NCBI RefSeq assembly: GCF_032854445.1
Contig: NC_088302.1
Coordinates: forward strand, 494,001 to 558,000
DNA from: Liolophura sinensis
Lineage: Eukaryota > Mollusca > Polyplacophora > Chitonida > Chitonidae
Reading direction: 5' to 3'
DNA: 64,000 nucleotides
This document shows, piece after piece, positions 60,701 through 64,000 of the stretch (position 1 is its first letter; every line of letters starts with the position of its first letter). The translations under genes were made by a program, and so were the position numbers. The notes below the pieces were generated by a model that was not told the DNA's origin, did no database searches, and saw only the letters and a list, made by a program, of their open reading frames with translations.

Positions 60701-63437
60701 CCTACACAACATACAGATACTCTACCATTGTATTTCAGAATGGGGCAGGCCTACACAACATACAGATACTCTACCATTGTATTTCAGAATGAGGCAGGCC
60801 TACACAACATACAGATACTCTACCATTGTATTTCAGAATGGGGCAGGCCTACACAACATACAGATACTCTACCATTGTATTTCAGAATGGGGCAGGCCTA
60901 CACAACATACAGATACTCTACCATTGTATTTCAGAATGGGGCAGGCCTACACAACATACAGATACTCTACCATTGTATTTCAGAATGAGGCAGGCCTACA
61001 CAACATACAGATACTCTACCATTGTATTTCAGAATGGGGCAGGCATACACAACATACAGATACTCTACCATTGTATTTCAGAATGGGGCAGGCATACACA
61101 ACATACAGATACTCTACCATTGTATTTCAGAATGGGGCAGGCCTACACAACATACTGTACCATTCAAACAAACTGGAGGAGGCTTACACACCATACTGTA
61201 TCATTTTATGTCATGCTGGAGCAGGTCTACACAACATACACTTCCATTTTAAGTCAGACTGAAGCAGGCCTACACAACATATTGTACTATCCTGTCAGAG
61301 CCCTAGCTATGATTTGGTGAAGGCATGGGGGAAGAATGTCCCAGCGAAATGAGCTGGGCGGACGGGGGACGCATTGCCGGAAATGCTTTCGTCACATAAA
61401 AAGGGTAGTTTTACATCTAACATCAGGATAAATGAAGTGGCCTACAATACTGTATTTTAGTAAGCTTTGCAATCCTCATAGTCAAACAGGATCCTTAATC
61501 GCAACGCTTGCTACTGTACCCGATCCAACAGGTATGACACCTGACCATAATTCCGGGGTCACCACGGCAGGGAATTTTCTCATTCCACCGCAGGCATTTT
61601 AGTGCTTTATTTCATGGGGTTTGGTGGCGAGGTGGACAACATCGCTTGTAGAACTGTGCAAACGGGGCTGCTGTAAGACAAGTGGGGAAGTTGTCAGTGA
61701 CTTGCCAATGCTCGGTGGGTTACTCCGGTTTCTTCCAGGGATTACCTCCACCCACCTAACAATACTGATCCACTATCATATGAGTGAAATAATCACGAGT
61801 ATGGCGTAAAACAACAATCAGTCAGTCAGTCAAATATCTTACAGGATAAATAAAATGTTAACTGAAACTGATTTTGGACGCCCACCATTTCAGTAGTGAC
61901 AACAAAATCTTTCATATATTATCACTCCAGCCTTCCAAGATTTATTTTCACTAACTTCTGTGTTCCACTTTCTTCAGTAGAGAGGAAACAGGATAAATTA
62001 CTTTTTACAGTAAATCGGGGTCGCCATCCCTCCAAAGCTGCAAAAGCTTCCCTAACCGAAAGCAAACAGTTTATTAGGGGTCATGCACTGTGGCTGTACT
62101 GAAAAGAATTTCCTACATCAAAATTGTGTAAGGTTTAACGGTAATCTGGGACTCGATAGTAAGCTGCACTAAAAGTCAGCGCACTGGCACATTTTACAAA
62201 CATTCAGCTGACAACACCGGTTCTCGGAGCCAATTAAAAGGCTAAAATATTGCCTTTGGAGGTTAAACTGAAATTTTATATGGGGAAATCATCCTGTCTT
62301 CAAAACTCTATTCTAGGATGGACTGACGTTTCCTAGATAGCCAAGCTGAACTCGGCATGCAACTGTGTCAACTCAATGCATTGCCATTCTAGGCGCTACA
62401 CGAGTAATTTACAATTTAGTAAGCAATGGCTTGGCAAGGTCACAAAATTTGAGCATTTGCGCAGACACTTGCGCAGCCAGCCAACATGGAACTTCGGAAA
62501 CCATGCCTCAGGTACTTAAGATGTCTTAACCGACAGCTTTGCGATTTGGAAGTAACTCTTGGGAATTGGAGGCGAAAAATAACTACACATATGTACAAGA
62601 TCATATGCCAATGAAACTATCGTGCATAGCGTTGTTTTATTAAAAAAAAAATTAAAAATACAAAAAAATACTTTACAAAGGACATTTTTAGGCATGGCAC
62701 TAGGTACTGTGGTTTCACAGAGGGATGGCGGACGTTCCGAGAGTCATGGAGATGGGCCACTCGATAAGACACTAGCTTGGGCTTTGGACTGGATTAGGCC
62801 TACACAACATACTGTACAACTCTATCTCAGAGTGTATCAGGCCTACACAACATACTGTACAACTCTATGTCACACTGGAGAAGGCCTACACAACATACTG
62901 TACAACTCTATGTCACACTGGAGAAGGCCTACATAACATACTGTACCAATCTATATCAAACTGGAGCAGGCCTACACAACATACTGTACCACTCCATGTC
63001 ACACTGGAGCAGGCCTACACAACATACTGTACCATTCTATGTCACAATGTATCAGGCCTACACAGCATACTGTACCACTCTATGTCAGATTAGAGCAGGC
63101 CTATACAACATACTATACTATTCTATGCCACACTGTAGCAGGCCTACACAACATACTGTACCACTCTATGTCAGATTAGAGCAGGCCTAAACAACATACT
63201 GTACCACTCTATGTCAGACATGTGTAGATCACCACCAACCATGTTAATACCATCAGTCTACCATTCAATACTTACAGCATGGCTATTCTCAGTACAAAAA
63301 TCCATTAAAGGTATCAGGTATATCTCTTGTTTGCTTGTACCAACATGTCTGACATTACGTGGGGGTAGATCATAAATGCAAGACTTAAGCCGGATTCTTG
63401 TCACAGTATCAGCTGTAGAAGAAGCCCTACTTCCCAT
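9607..63437 (-). CDS. ASH1L: ASH1L orthologue: histone H3K36 methyltransferase (24-exon gene model)
   Basis: This span covers the coding model whose exons are listed separately. In the family, ASH1L/Ash1 is a nuclear trithorax-group enzyme that adds one or two methyl groups to histone H3 Lys36, works with MRG15 and NURF55/RBBP4, and opposes Polycomb silencing. The window shows the full diagnostic order: AT-hooks, FQLP motif, AWS, SET, post-SET, bromodomain, PHD, BAH and a conserved C-terminus. The model is about 2,650 residues, against roughly 2,970 in human. Splice phases match across every junction once eleven single-base frame breaks are allowed. Those breaks (exons 2, 7, 16 and 18) most likely reflect assembly indels, but gene decay is not formally excluded. 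Introns total about 46 kb and are rich in minisatellites and SINEs. No promoter could be identified. Confidence 0.93.
9751..13101 (-). other. ASH1L intron 23 (3.35 kb)
   Basis: It contains the 67-bp array at 12158-13060. The part from 9751 to 12157 is unique AT-rich sequence in which I see no exon, RNA or repeat. Confidence 0.75.
12158..13060. repeat. 67-bp tandem array with deletion variants, about 14 copies
   Basis: The unit is CCCTGTTAGCTCACCACAGC plus CATGATAACCTGCGGCTTAA plus CCCTACCAGCCAGTGTCTGA plus ACATTCC. Some copies lack the CTGCGGCTTAA segment (short units of about 52 bp), and long and short forms are interspersed. Confidence 0.93.
13102..13314 (-). CDS. ASH1L: ASH1L exon 23: acidic linker
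   Basis: It encodes [20 protein letters not shown], where human has PHYVPDNYKRNGGR, and then an acidic region ([16 protein letters not shown]). A GTTTTTCAG acceptor and GTGAAA donor bound it, with 71 codons in phase 0. There is no named domain. Confidence 0.9.
13315..13617 (-). other. ASH1L intron 22
   Basis: This is a 303-bp unique intron. Nothing else is seen. Confidence 0.8.
13618..13690 (-). CDS. ASH1L: ASH1L exon 22: end of BAH region
   Basis: It encodes [20 protein letters not shown] and then KRTYS; human has [31 protein letters not shown] acceptor and GTAAGT donor bound it, and exit is phase 0. Confidence 0.93.
13691..14481 (-). other. ASH1L intron 21 with a 32-bp repeat
   Basis: About ten copies of a 32-33-bp unit containing CCCTTCACACAGTGTTCATT and TAACACTAACAG occupy 13826-14135. 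The rest is unique. Confidence 0.85.
14482..14748 (-). CDS. ASH1L: ASH1L exon 21: BAH domain, central part
   Basis: It encodes [20 protein letters not shown], then [20 protein letters not shown] and [20 protein letters not shown], nearly identical to human [19 protein letters not shown] and [31 protein letters not shown] acceptor and GTAAGC donor bound it, with a clean frame of about 89 residues. Confidence 0.97.
14749..15126 (-). other. ASH1L intron 20 with a short 21-bp repeat
   Basis: Four copies of GAGGTAACGTCACACCTCGCT-like sequence lie at 15034-15120, next to the exon 20 donor. The rest is unique. Confidence 0.8.
15127..15362 (-). CDS. ASH1L: ASH1L exon 20: BAH domain, first part
   Basis: It encodes [20 protein letters not shown] and then [37 protein letters not shown] and LWKTD. 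Human reads [20 protein letters not shown] and DKLDIFRIEKLWK. BAH domains mediate nucleosome or protein contacts. A TGTTGTAG acceptor and GTAAGT donor bound it. Confidence 0.96.
15363..15904 (-). other. ASH1L intron 19
   Basis: This is unique sequence with a 13-base A run near 15586-15598. Nothing else is seen. Confidence 0.7.
15905..15997 (-). CDS. ASH1L: ASH1L exon 19: PHD finger, second half
   Basis: It encodes [20 protein letters not shown] and then [11 protein letters not shown]; human has VWQHCDCMGV and [11 protein letters not shown]. It supplies the His and the remaining Cys zinc ligands. It has 31 codons, phase 0 at both ends, and a GTCAGT donor. Confidence 0.95.
15998..16380 (-). 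other. ASH1L intron 18 with SINE tail fragment
   Basis: Positions 16220-16272 match the 3' tail of the local SINE family (TTATTTATTTATCTGATTGG and TACTCAAGAATAT) in minus orientation. The rest of the element is missing. Confidence 0.65.
16381..16476 (-). CDS. ASH1L: ASH1L exon 18: PHD finger, first half
   Basis: It encodes [20 protein letters not shown] and then [12 protein letters not shown], matching human [20 protein letters not shown]. This supplies the first four zinc ligands (CxC and CxxC) of the PHD finger. The five-T run before the GTAAGT donor (16381-16385) has one base too many; with four T the exon ends in phase 0 and joins IWQHCDC of exon 19. Confidence 0.93.
16477..16894 (-). 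other. ASH1L intron 17
   Basis: This is unique sequence. Nothing is recognised. Confidence 0.75.
16895..17063 (-). CDS. ASH1L: ASH1L exon 17: end of bromodomain and acidic linker
   Basis: It encodes [20 protein letters not shown] and then an acidic serine-rich linker ([12 protein letters not shown]). Human has [20 protein letters not shown]. The position that holds the acetyl-lysine-anchoring Asn in typical bromodomains appears to be Cys here (NVEKYC). A GAGCAG acceptor and GTACGG donor bound it. Confidence 0.92.
17064..17543 (-). other. ASH1L intron 16
   Basis: This is unique sequence. Nothing is recognised. Confidence 0.75.
17544..17677 (-). CDS. ASH1L: ASH1L exon 16: bromodomain core
   Basis: It encodes [20 protein letters not shown] and then [12 protein letters not shown], after which the frame breaks at a run of four T on the minus strand (17580-17583). 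With three T it continues [12 protein letters not shown], as in human DADMLKVFRNAE, and leaves phase 0 as exon 17 requires. [17 protein letters not shown] is the typical bromodomain ZA loop and helix. Confidence 0.92.
17678..18288 (-). other. ASH1L intron 15
   Basis: It contains a near full-length SINE at 17767-18026. The rest is unique. Confidence 0.75.
17767..18026 (-). mobile_element. tRNA-derived SINE, near full length
   Basis: Read on the minus strand, it starts GGGGCCTCCGTCAG and has a B-box-like GTGAGTTCAAGTCC, a central GGGTTTCCCCCGGGCTCTGC block, GGCCGCTGTCG, a tail TTCTTGAGTACAGCG, and ends in a TAAATAAATAAA tail. Several relatives occur in the window. The central block resembles that of invertebrate MetaSINE-type elements (family assignment is from memory). 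I saw no clear target-site duplication. Confidence 0.8.
18289..18343 (-). CDS. ASH1L: ASH1L exon 15: bromodomain ZA region
   Basis: It encodes [19 protein letters not shown]; human has LAAPLLNLPPKKK. A TTTTTGCAG acceptor and GTGAGG donor bound it, with entry phase 1 and exit phase 2. Confidence 0.93.
18344..18705 (-). other. ASH1L intron 14 with a 47-49-bp repeat
   Basis: About three copies of a repeat containing ATTTAACAGTCAGCAGAATC and AAGCAAACTTGACTCAGCCT occupy roughly 18437-18585. The rest is unique. Confidence 0.8.
18706..18803 (-). CDS. ASH1L: ASH1L exon 14: start of bromodomain
   Basis: A TTTGCACAG acceptor and GTAATC donor flank sequence encoding [20 protein letters not shown] and then [12 protein letters not shown]. 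It matches human RLAAAEENIEVARAARLAQI and forms the first bromodomain helix. Confidence 0.94.
18804..19616 (-). other. ASH1L intron 13
   Basis: It contains the 67-bp array at 19099-19520. Nothing else is recognised. Confidence 0.75.
19099..19520. repeat. 67-bp tandem array, about six copies
   Basis: The unit is GAGACTAATCTTATCATAAT plus TCTCAGGTGTAACGCATACA plus TTTTCACCTG and TGTCACATGATATC. Copies alternate between CCTGCTGTCAC and CCTGGTGTCAC, so the real repeat may be a 134-bp dimer. Confidence 0.93.
19617..19671 (-). CDS. ASH1L: ASH1L exon 13
   Basis: TTATTTCAG precedes it and GTAGTT follows. The exon reads [19 protein letters not shown] across its junctions; human reads DVFMTQFSALQTARSVRTR. 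This is the N-terminal approach to the bromodomain. Confidence 0.95.
19672..21071 (-). other. ASH1L intron 12
   Basis: Most of it is the 44-bp array at 20085-21050. The unique left part (19672-20084) holds nothing I can support; a possible micro-exon near 20030-20060 is unnecessary because exons 12 and 13 join in frame. Confidence 0.8.
20085..21050. repeat. 44-bp tandem array, about 22 near-identical copies
   Basis: The unit is CACACTGGAGACAGTGGCAA plus CATGTACACACATGCCTGCT plus GCGT. Almost all variation is at one base near the unit end (GCGTCA, GCATCA or GCCTCA). Because 44 is not a multiple of three and the unit has no forward stop, all three plus-strand frames stay open for 319-340 codons. 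These frames are artefacts of the repeat. Confidence 0.97.
21072..21285 (-). CDS. ASH1L: ASH1L exon 12: linker before the bromodomain
   Basis: A TTTTACAG acceptor precedes AAGAAAATG and the exon ends GAAACAG before GTGAGG. It encodes a short glutamine run (VQQQQQH) and then [20 protein letters not shown], almost identical to human [20 protein letters not shown]. It joins exon 13 directly to give RETDVFMTQL, matching human KSDVFMTQF. Confidence 0.95.
21286..22231 (-). other. ASH1L intron 11
   Basis: This is unique AT-rich sequence. No gene or repeat is seen. Confidence 0.75.
22232..22999 (-). CDS. ASH1L: ASH1L exon 11: post-SET and expanded AT-hook block
   Basis: It begins [20 protein letters not shown], the post-SET zinc-binding segment (CxCx4C), then [14 protein letters not shown] as in human. 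It then carries a block with no human counterpart: RPVGRPPK near the start, [17 protein letters not shown] (a 12-bp coding repeat, about 22700-22755), KRPVGRPPK, three tandem copies of a [13 protein letters not shown]-type unit (about 22330-22490), and [10 protein letters not shown]. The GRP cores are minor-groove AT-hook motifs, so this is a second DNA-binding block C-terminal to the catalytic domain. The frame is clean for 256 codons and ends at a GTGGGT donor. The 145-codon plus-strand frame at 22152-22589 is antisense shadow. Confidence 0.93.
23000..23353 (-). other. ASH1L intron 10
   Basis: This is unique sequence. Nothing is recognised. Confidence 0.75.
23354..23462 (-). CDS. ASH1L: ASH1L exon 10: end of SET
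   Basis: It encodes [20 protein letters not shown] and then [23 protein letters not shown] supplies the catalytic tyrosine of the SET fold. The segment before it corresponds to the autoinhibitory loop region of human ASH1L (QKWSVNGVYRIGL). A TCTTCAG acceptor and GTATGT donor bound it, and it ends in phase 0. Confidence 0.97.
23655..23853 (-). CDS. ASH1L: ASH1L exon 9: catalytic core of SET
   Basis: The exon encodes [20 protein letters not shown] and then [13 protein letters not shown] followed by [16 protein letters not shown]. The RFVNHSC motif forms the cofactor-binding pseudoknot of SET enzymes, and all key residues are intact. It has one clean frame, and TG at the end plus G from exon 10 gives Trp. 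Similarity to human ASH1L is very high. Confidence 0.97.
23854..24385 (-). other. ASH1L intron 8
   Basis: A short degenerate repeat with GGTTCTAGAGGC-like and GGTTCTTGACGTC-like segments lies near 24270-24385. The rest is unique. Confidence 0.6.
24386..24540 (-). CDS. ASH1L: ASH1L exon 8: end of AWS, start of SET
   Basis: A GTGTGTGACAG acceptor and GTAAGG donor bound this exon. It encodes [18 protein letters not shown] and then [20 protein letters not shown] followed by [10 protein letters not shown]. This follows human RMIFAECSPNTCPCGEQC and GWGIRTKEPL closely. One AWS cysteine is serine here (CPSG for human CPCG). GYGVRTK is the S-adenosylmethionine-binding start of the SET fold. Confidence 0.95.
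24541..24945 (-). other. ASH1L intron 7
   Basis: This is unique sequence between the two AWS exons. Nothing else is seen. Confidence 0.8.
24946..25055 (-). CDS. ASH1L: ASH1L exon 7: AWS domain, first half
   Basis: The exon reads [20 protein letters not shown] and continues with [12 protein letters not shown], matching human NVYVDVKPL...CNCKKPDDDTRKGC. The AWS (associated with SET) domain binds zinc through these cysteines. The expected next residues are DCLNR, but the run of three A on the minus strand (24960-24962) has one base too many and shifts the frame. Without that base, the exon is 109 bases and leaves AG for exon 8, as the phase requires. Confidence 0.92.
25336..25387 (-). CDS. ASH1L: ASH1L exon 6
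   Basis: A CTCTCTTGCAG acceptor and GTAAGT donor flank 52 bases encoding [17 protein letters not shown]. This matches the human linker ending in PLYKKIRSN just before the AWS domain. It exits with one base left over. Confidence 0.9.
25388..25955 (-). other. ASH1L intron 5
   Basis: Three loosely similar segments around CCACCAGATATGATA, CCACCAGACATCACA and CACCATACATCATAG (25775-25920) resemble the neighbouring exon 5 sequence CCACCATATATCATAG. They look like decayed local duplications of the exon 5 end. Nothing else is seen. Confidence 0.5.
25956..26217 (-). CDS. ASH1L: ASH1L exon 5: FQLP (MRG15-binding) motif
   Basis: TTTCCAG precedes it and GTAAGT follows CTG. The exon opens [15 protein letters not shown], then a 21-bp coding repeat giving about four copies of a GRSESEK-like heptad (about 26088-26165), then [20 protein letters not shown]. 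The last part is nearly identical to human [19 protein letters not shown]. The FxLP motif there is known in Ash1 proteins to dock MRG15, which activates the enzyme. The heptad repeat is absent from the human protein at this position. Confidence 0.95.
26218..27563 (-). other. ASH1L intron 4
   Basis: This is unique sequence. I see no exon, repeat array or SINE in it. Confidence 0.75.
27564..27692 (-). CDS. ASH1L: ASH1L exon 4
   Basis: CTCCCTGACAG precedes it and GTAAGT follows. It encodes [15 protein letters not shown] and then [19 protein letters not shown], matching the human PKKKYQKAGLYSDVYKTT segment upstream of the AWS domain. Entry phase 1 and exit phase 2 fit both neighbours. Confidence 0.93.
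29441..30150. repeat. 71-bp tandem array, about ten copies
   Basis: The unit contains CCGGGTAGTCCTATGTAACT, ACACAGGAAAGAACCTCTGT and ACACATCGGCCTGTGTAGAC followed by GTGTATGTATG. Variants include GTAGACG or GTACACG and AACTACA or AACCACA. Confidence 0.95.
30337..30460 (-). mobile_element. Decayed SINE fragment
   Basis: GTATTTATTTGATTGGTGTT, a diverged TACTCAGGAATATTTCACC, and GGTAGAGCCTGAGGGAAAAC match the tail and central block of the local SINE family in minus orientation. The head is not recognisable. Confidence 0.5.
30966..31300. repeat. 18-19-bp tandem repeat
   Basis: About 18 copies of CGACAGATGTACATGCA-like units occur, with variants ACATGACAG, CTCGACAG and ACAGATCTACATCCAC. Multi-frame short peptides from it are artefacts. 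Confidence 0.9.
31775..31812. repeat. (TACA)n microsatellite
   Basis: An uninterrupted run of about nine TACA units. Confidence 0.95.
32842..33110 (-). mobile_element. tRNA-derived SINE with target-site duplication
   Basis: It is near full length in minus orientation. The tail TTTATTTATTTGATTGATG lies at the left, the central block around GCCAGGGGGAAACTCACGAC in the middle, and the head with GGACTTGAACTCACAGTGAC and GAGGGCCCC at the right. The 10-bp sequence ATTTATATGT flanks it at 32832-32841 and 33111-33120, which supports retroposition. Confidence 0.85.
33559..34504 (-). CDS. ASH1L: ASH1L exon 3
   Basis: TTCTCTTTGACAG precedes it, and it ends at GACAG before a GTAGGT donor. It has one clean frame of about 315 residues joining exon 2 as [10 protein letters not shown]. 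It is rich in serine and lysine, with basic blocks such as [24 protein letters not shown] and [11 protein letters not shown] that may act as nuclear localisation signals. [13 protein letters not shown] resembles the TDVIEAVVQSVN segment of human ASH1L that follows its last AT-hook, which supports the placement. No named domain is present. The plus-strand 184-codon frame at 33529-34083 is its antisense shadow. Confidence 0.88.
34886..35163. repeat. 54-bp tandem array, five copies
   Basis: The unit is ATTACACGAGAACATTTACA plus TTCAGTTCTTCTGTGTGTAC plus ATTTATGTACATGC. The 54-bp period is divisible by three, so frames stay open on both strands without being genes. Confidence 0.95.
40909..40920. 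repeat. C12 homopolymer
   Basis: Twelve consecutive C on the plus strand, followed by ATCCCCC. Confidence 0.9.
41375..42660. repeat. 120-bp tandem array, about 11 copies, with CRE palindromes
   Basis: Each unit contains CATGTTCCACCTGCCTGACC, ACAGCCTAATGACGTCAGTG, CATGTGTGGAGGCTCCCACT, GACATGAACACACACACATG and a TATACATGTATATGATGTG segment. The perfect CRE palindrome TGACGTCA is present at 41404, 41524, 41756, 42108, 42234 and 42596; other copies have TGATGTCA, TGACCTCA or a more diverged form. A CA-repeat within the unit varies in length. The array lies in ASH1L intron 2. Confidence 0.95.
43190..43415. repeat. 25-bp tandem repeat, about nine copies
   Basis: Units of GTGGCCCTGACTAGTCCCAC plus TGAGT occur, with substitutions (TACTTCCATTGAGT, CAGTATCACTGAGT). 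Confidence 0.88.
43944..44178 (+). mobile_element. tRNA-derived SINE with 11-bp target-site duplication
   Basis: Plus orientation: the head GGGACCTCCGAGACAGAGTG, an A-box-like GTGGTTAGCATGC, a B-box-like GTGAATTCAAGTCC, the shared CAGCTCATGCTGGCTTCC segment, and a diverged tail AAGTGAAATATTCTGGGGTA. TTTTGTGATTT flanks it at 43933-43943 and 44179-44189. Confidence 0.88.
44216..44458 (-). mobile_element. 5'-truncated SINE with 15-bp target-site duplication
   Basis: Minus orientation: the TTTATTTATTTATTTGATTG tail lies at the left, then TACTCAAGAATATTTCACTT, the central GCAGAGCCCGGGGGAAACCC block, and GGACTTGAACTCACAGCGAC. It stops inside the tRNA-like head at CTGCGCTA. The identical 15-mer GAATAAACAGGTATA flanks it at 44201-44215 and 44459-44473, so the insertion is fairly recent. 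Its right end is about 32 bp from the exon 2 splice donor. Confidence 0.93.
44506..47725 (-). CDS. ASH1L: ASH1L exon 2: large N-terminal exon with AT-hooks
   Basis: TTTTGTAG precedes GAG at 47725, and the exon ends in phase 1 at AAAG before GTATTC. It encodes about 1,070 residues: an acidic start ([13 protein letters not shown]), a run of 13 serines with Asp-Ser repeats near 47560-47640, and AT-hooks GRGRPPK (about 46515), GPGRPRK and GVGRPA (46010-46085), GPGRPKG (about 45925), PGRPRKHPL (about 45780) and VGRPRKHPL (about 44570). [16 protein letters not shown] stretch and LPSIFRLPG match conserved blocks of human ASH1L between its AT-hooks. Part of it corresponds to the giant exon 3 of vertebrate ASH1L. 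The first 1.3 kb (to 46406) is one clean frame; the remainder needs eight single-base shifts, near 46415, 46300, 46088, 45945, 45368, 45178, 44994 and 44736. Confidence 0.85.
49070..54005. repeat. 58-bp tandem array, about 84 copies (4.9 kb)
   Basis: The unit is TGTATCACCCCCATCAATGT plus CTTAAATTCTACACCTGTCA plus CAACATGTACCTAAACAG. Two interspersed subtypes differ in the middle: ACACCTGTCACAAC versus ACACTAATCACATC. The first third (about 49150-50500) favours the second subtype with ACTCCC; the middle favours the first with CTTAACAG. Runs of the same subtype order recur, pointing to segmental duplications. The right end (from about 53880) decays. Confidence 0.97.
55320..55800. repeat. 24-bp tandem array, about 20 copies
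   Basis: The unit is AGGATCAGTCCAAGCATGAT plus ATAT, with variants AAGTATGATATTT and CAATCCAAGCATGACAT. The 24-bp period keeps frames open on both strands (157-207 codons), which are artefacts. Confidence 0.96.
56715..58690. repeat. 56-bp tandem array, about 35 copies
   Basis: The unit is CACTTCACACTGTGTTGTCT plus ATCATATCACATCTACAGAG plus ATGCCCACACAATGCC. Subfamilies occur in blocks: CCCCCAAAATGCCC (56820-57240), ACACCACTCTGTG (57360-57480), and shortened, more diverged units in 57900-58690. 56 is not divisible by three, so all forward frames remain open for up to 396 codons. Confidence 0.96.
60160..60500. repeat. Degenerate repeat of about 90-100 bp, four copies
   Basis: Copies contain CATCTCCCACTGCACAGACT, AGTGGCCATGTTAAACCAAC and CAGTATAACAAACAACTTAC. 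It adjoins the 49-bp array and shares the CTGTACCTCATCTCCCAC phrase at the boundary. Confidence 0.8.
60540..61295. repeat. 49-bp tandem array, about 15 copies
   Basis: The core unit is GGCCTACACAACATACAGAT plus ACTCTACCATTGTATTTCAG plus AATGGGGCA, very homogeneous in the middle. The flanking copies are of the CCTACACAACATACTGTACC type found again at 62790-63215. Confidence 0.96.
61610..61830 (+). mobile_element. Diverged SINE-like element with (CAGT)n tail
   Basis: GGTGGGTTACTCCGGTTTCT, then ATGAGTGAAATAATCACGAG and TATGGCGTAAAACAACAATC, followed by CAGTCAGTCAGTC, mirror the central and tail blocks of the other SINEs but with a different terminal microsatellite. The tRNA-like head is not clear, so it may be another subfamily or a truncated copy. 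Confidence 0.6.
62790..63215. repeat. 43-bp tandem array, about ten copies
   Basis: The unit is GCAGGCCTACACAACATACT plus GTACCACTCTATGTCACACT plus GGA. Its CCTACACAACATAC core is shared with the array at 60540-61295, so the two are separated parts of one family. It lies just downstream of candidate ASH1L exon 1, inside intron 1. Confidence 0.94.
63276..63437 (-). CDS. ASH1L: ASH1L candidate exon 1 (start codon)
   Basis: A minus-strand ATG in good context (A at -3, G at +4) opens [15 protein letters not shown] and runs 54 codons to NSHA, followed by a perfect GTAAGT donor. An in-frame stop lies a few codons upstream. The exon ends in phase 0 and exon 2 begins in phase 0, so they join cleanly. 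I see no homology to the human N-terminus, and the 15.5-kb gap could hide other exons, so the assignment is inference. It could instead be the first exon of another gene. Confidence 0.45.
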
Positions 63438-64000
63438 GTTAGTGCTTTCCGATTCGATCAATAATTAGCTATCTCCCAGCGTTAACTTGTGTGTTTGTAT
63501 CTCAATAAGCTTGCTGTGCCAATGACAGGCTGAACTGTGGTAGAAAACTGTTAGATCAATAGAGTTATGTCTGACTAAACAGCAGAGGGAGGAATGGAAG
63601 CCTGTGTCAAAGCCTGAACATCAGATTGCGTCACCCACGGATTCCATGCTATTGCCATCCCTTGTGTAGTGATTCCCTCCACACCTTAACAACCAAAGCC
63701 CACGGCTAAAACTACATGGCTAATGTCCAGGCATTTGATAACAAGCATTTTCAGAGTCCACTGTTCCATGCCAGCATACATCACACACAGGTACATATAC
63801 TATCCAATGTCAAGTTGACAAATCTATTTTAATAGGGCAAGAATAACATATAGTTGTAGTATAGCCATTGTAATTTTTGTCCTTCAGTGGGGAGGTGCTA
63901 GACAGTAACCGGCCAAGTGCTGCATTCTACCTGCACATTACGATAGGGCCTGAAGTGATACTCAGACTTTTGAATATCCAAGCTCTTCTCAACTGACACA
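63438..64000. other. Sequence upstream of candidate ASH1L exon 1
   Basis: This could hold the 5' UTR and promoter of the minus-strand gene. I see no convincing TATA box, initiator or CpG-rich block, and no other gene or repeat. Confidence 0.3.

Larger units (their letters stand above)
47726..63275 (-). other. ASH1L intron 1 (candidate, 15.5 kb)
   Basis: The proposed intron begins at the GTAAGT after candidate exon 1 and ends in TTTTGTAG before exon 2. It contains the 58-bp, 24-bp, 56-bp, 49-bp and 43-bp arrays and one SINE-like element. The unique blocks 47726-49060, 54010-55315, 55805-56710, 58695-60150 and 61835-62790 contain nothing I recognise. The existence of this single intron depends on exon 1 being correct. 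Confidence 0.45.

Overview
The window is animal nuclear DNA, most likely from a mollusc or related marine invertebrate. It has GT-AG introns with metazoan-type splice sites. tRNA-derived SINEs are scattered in it, with a central block I associate with invertebrate MetaSINE-type elements. By my coordinates, about 18-19 kb (nearly 30 percent) is tandem repeat. The species guess is inference; there is no rRNA or mitochondrial marker.

One gene dominates the minus strand: an ASH1L/ash1 orthologue, a trithorax-group histone H3 lysine-36 methyltransferase. I assembled a 24-exon model of about 2,650 codons from position 63437 down to the stop codon at 9607-9609. Domain order is a disordered, serine- and lysine-rich N-terminus with AT-hooks (exons 2-3), an MRG15-binding FQLP motif (exon 5), AWS (7-8), SET (8-10), post-SET (start of 11), an unusual second AT-hook block (rest of 11), bromodomain (13-17), PHD finger (18-19), BAH (20-22) and a conserved C-terminal peptide (24). 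Exon phases agree along the chain. Eleven single-base frame breaks are seen, eight of them in 1.7 kb of exon 2; because conserved sequence resumes after each one, uncorrected assembly indels are the likeliest cause. Exon 1 is a candidate chosen on ATG, donor and phase alone.

At the left edge (2-376, plus strand) lie the last two exons of a gene ending in a CCHC zinc knuckle, possibly ZCCHC9-like. It converges on ASH1L. The space between them (about 0.4-5.7 kb) holds a 59-bp satellite-like array, a 207-bp inverted repeat and two adjacent 30-bp minisatellites.

The ASH1L introns carry many unrelated minisatellites: 67 bp (intron 23), 44 bp (intron 12), 71 bp (intron 3), 120 bp with CRE palindromes (intron 2), and in the 15.5-kb intron 1 a 4.9-kb 58-bp array plus 24-bp, 56-bp, 49-bp and 43-bp arrays. 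Long open frames in these arrays are by-products of stop-free units and are not annotated as proteins. I found no CRISPR array, prokaryotic operon, defence system, virus or convincing new biological system. The most notable items are the post-SET AT-hook expansion, the frame breaks, a tail-to-tail SINE pair beside the exon 2 splice donor, and the CRE-bearing intronic array.
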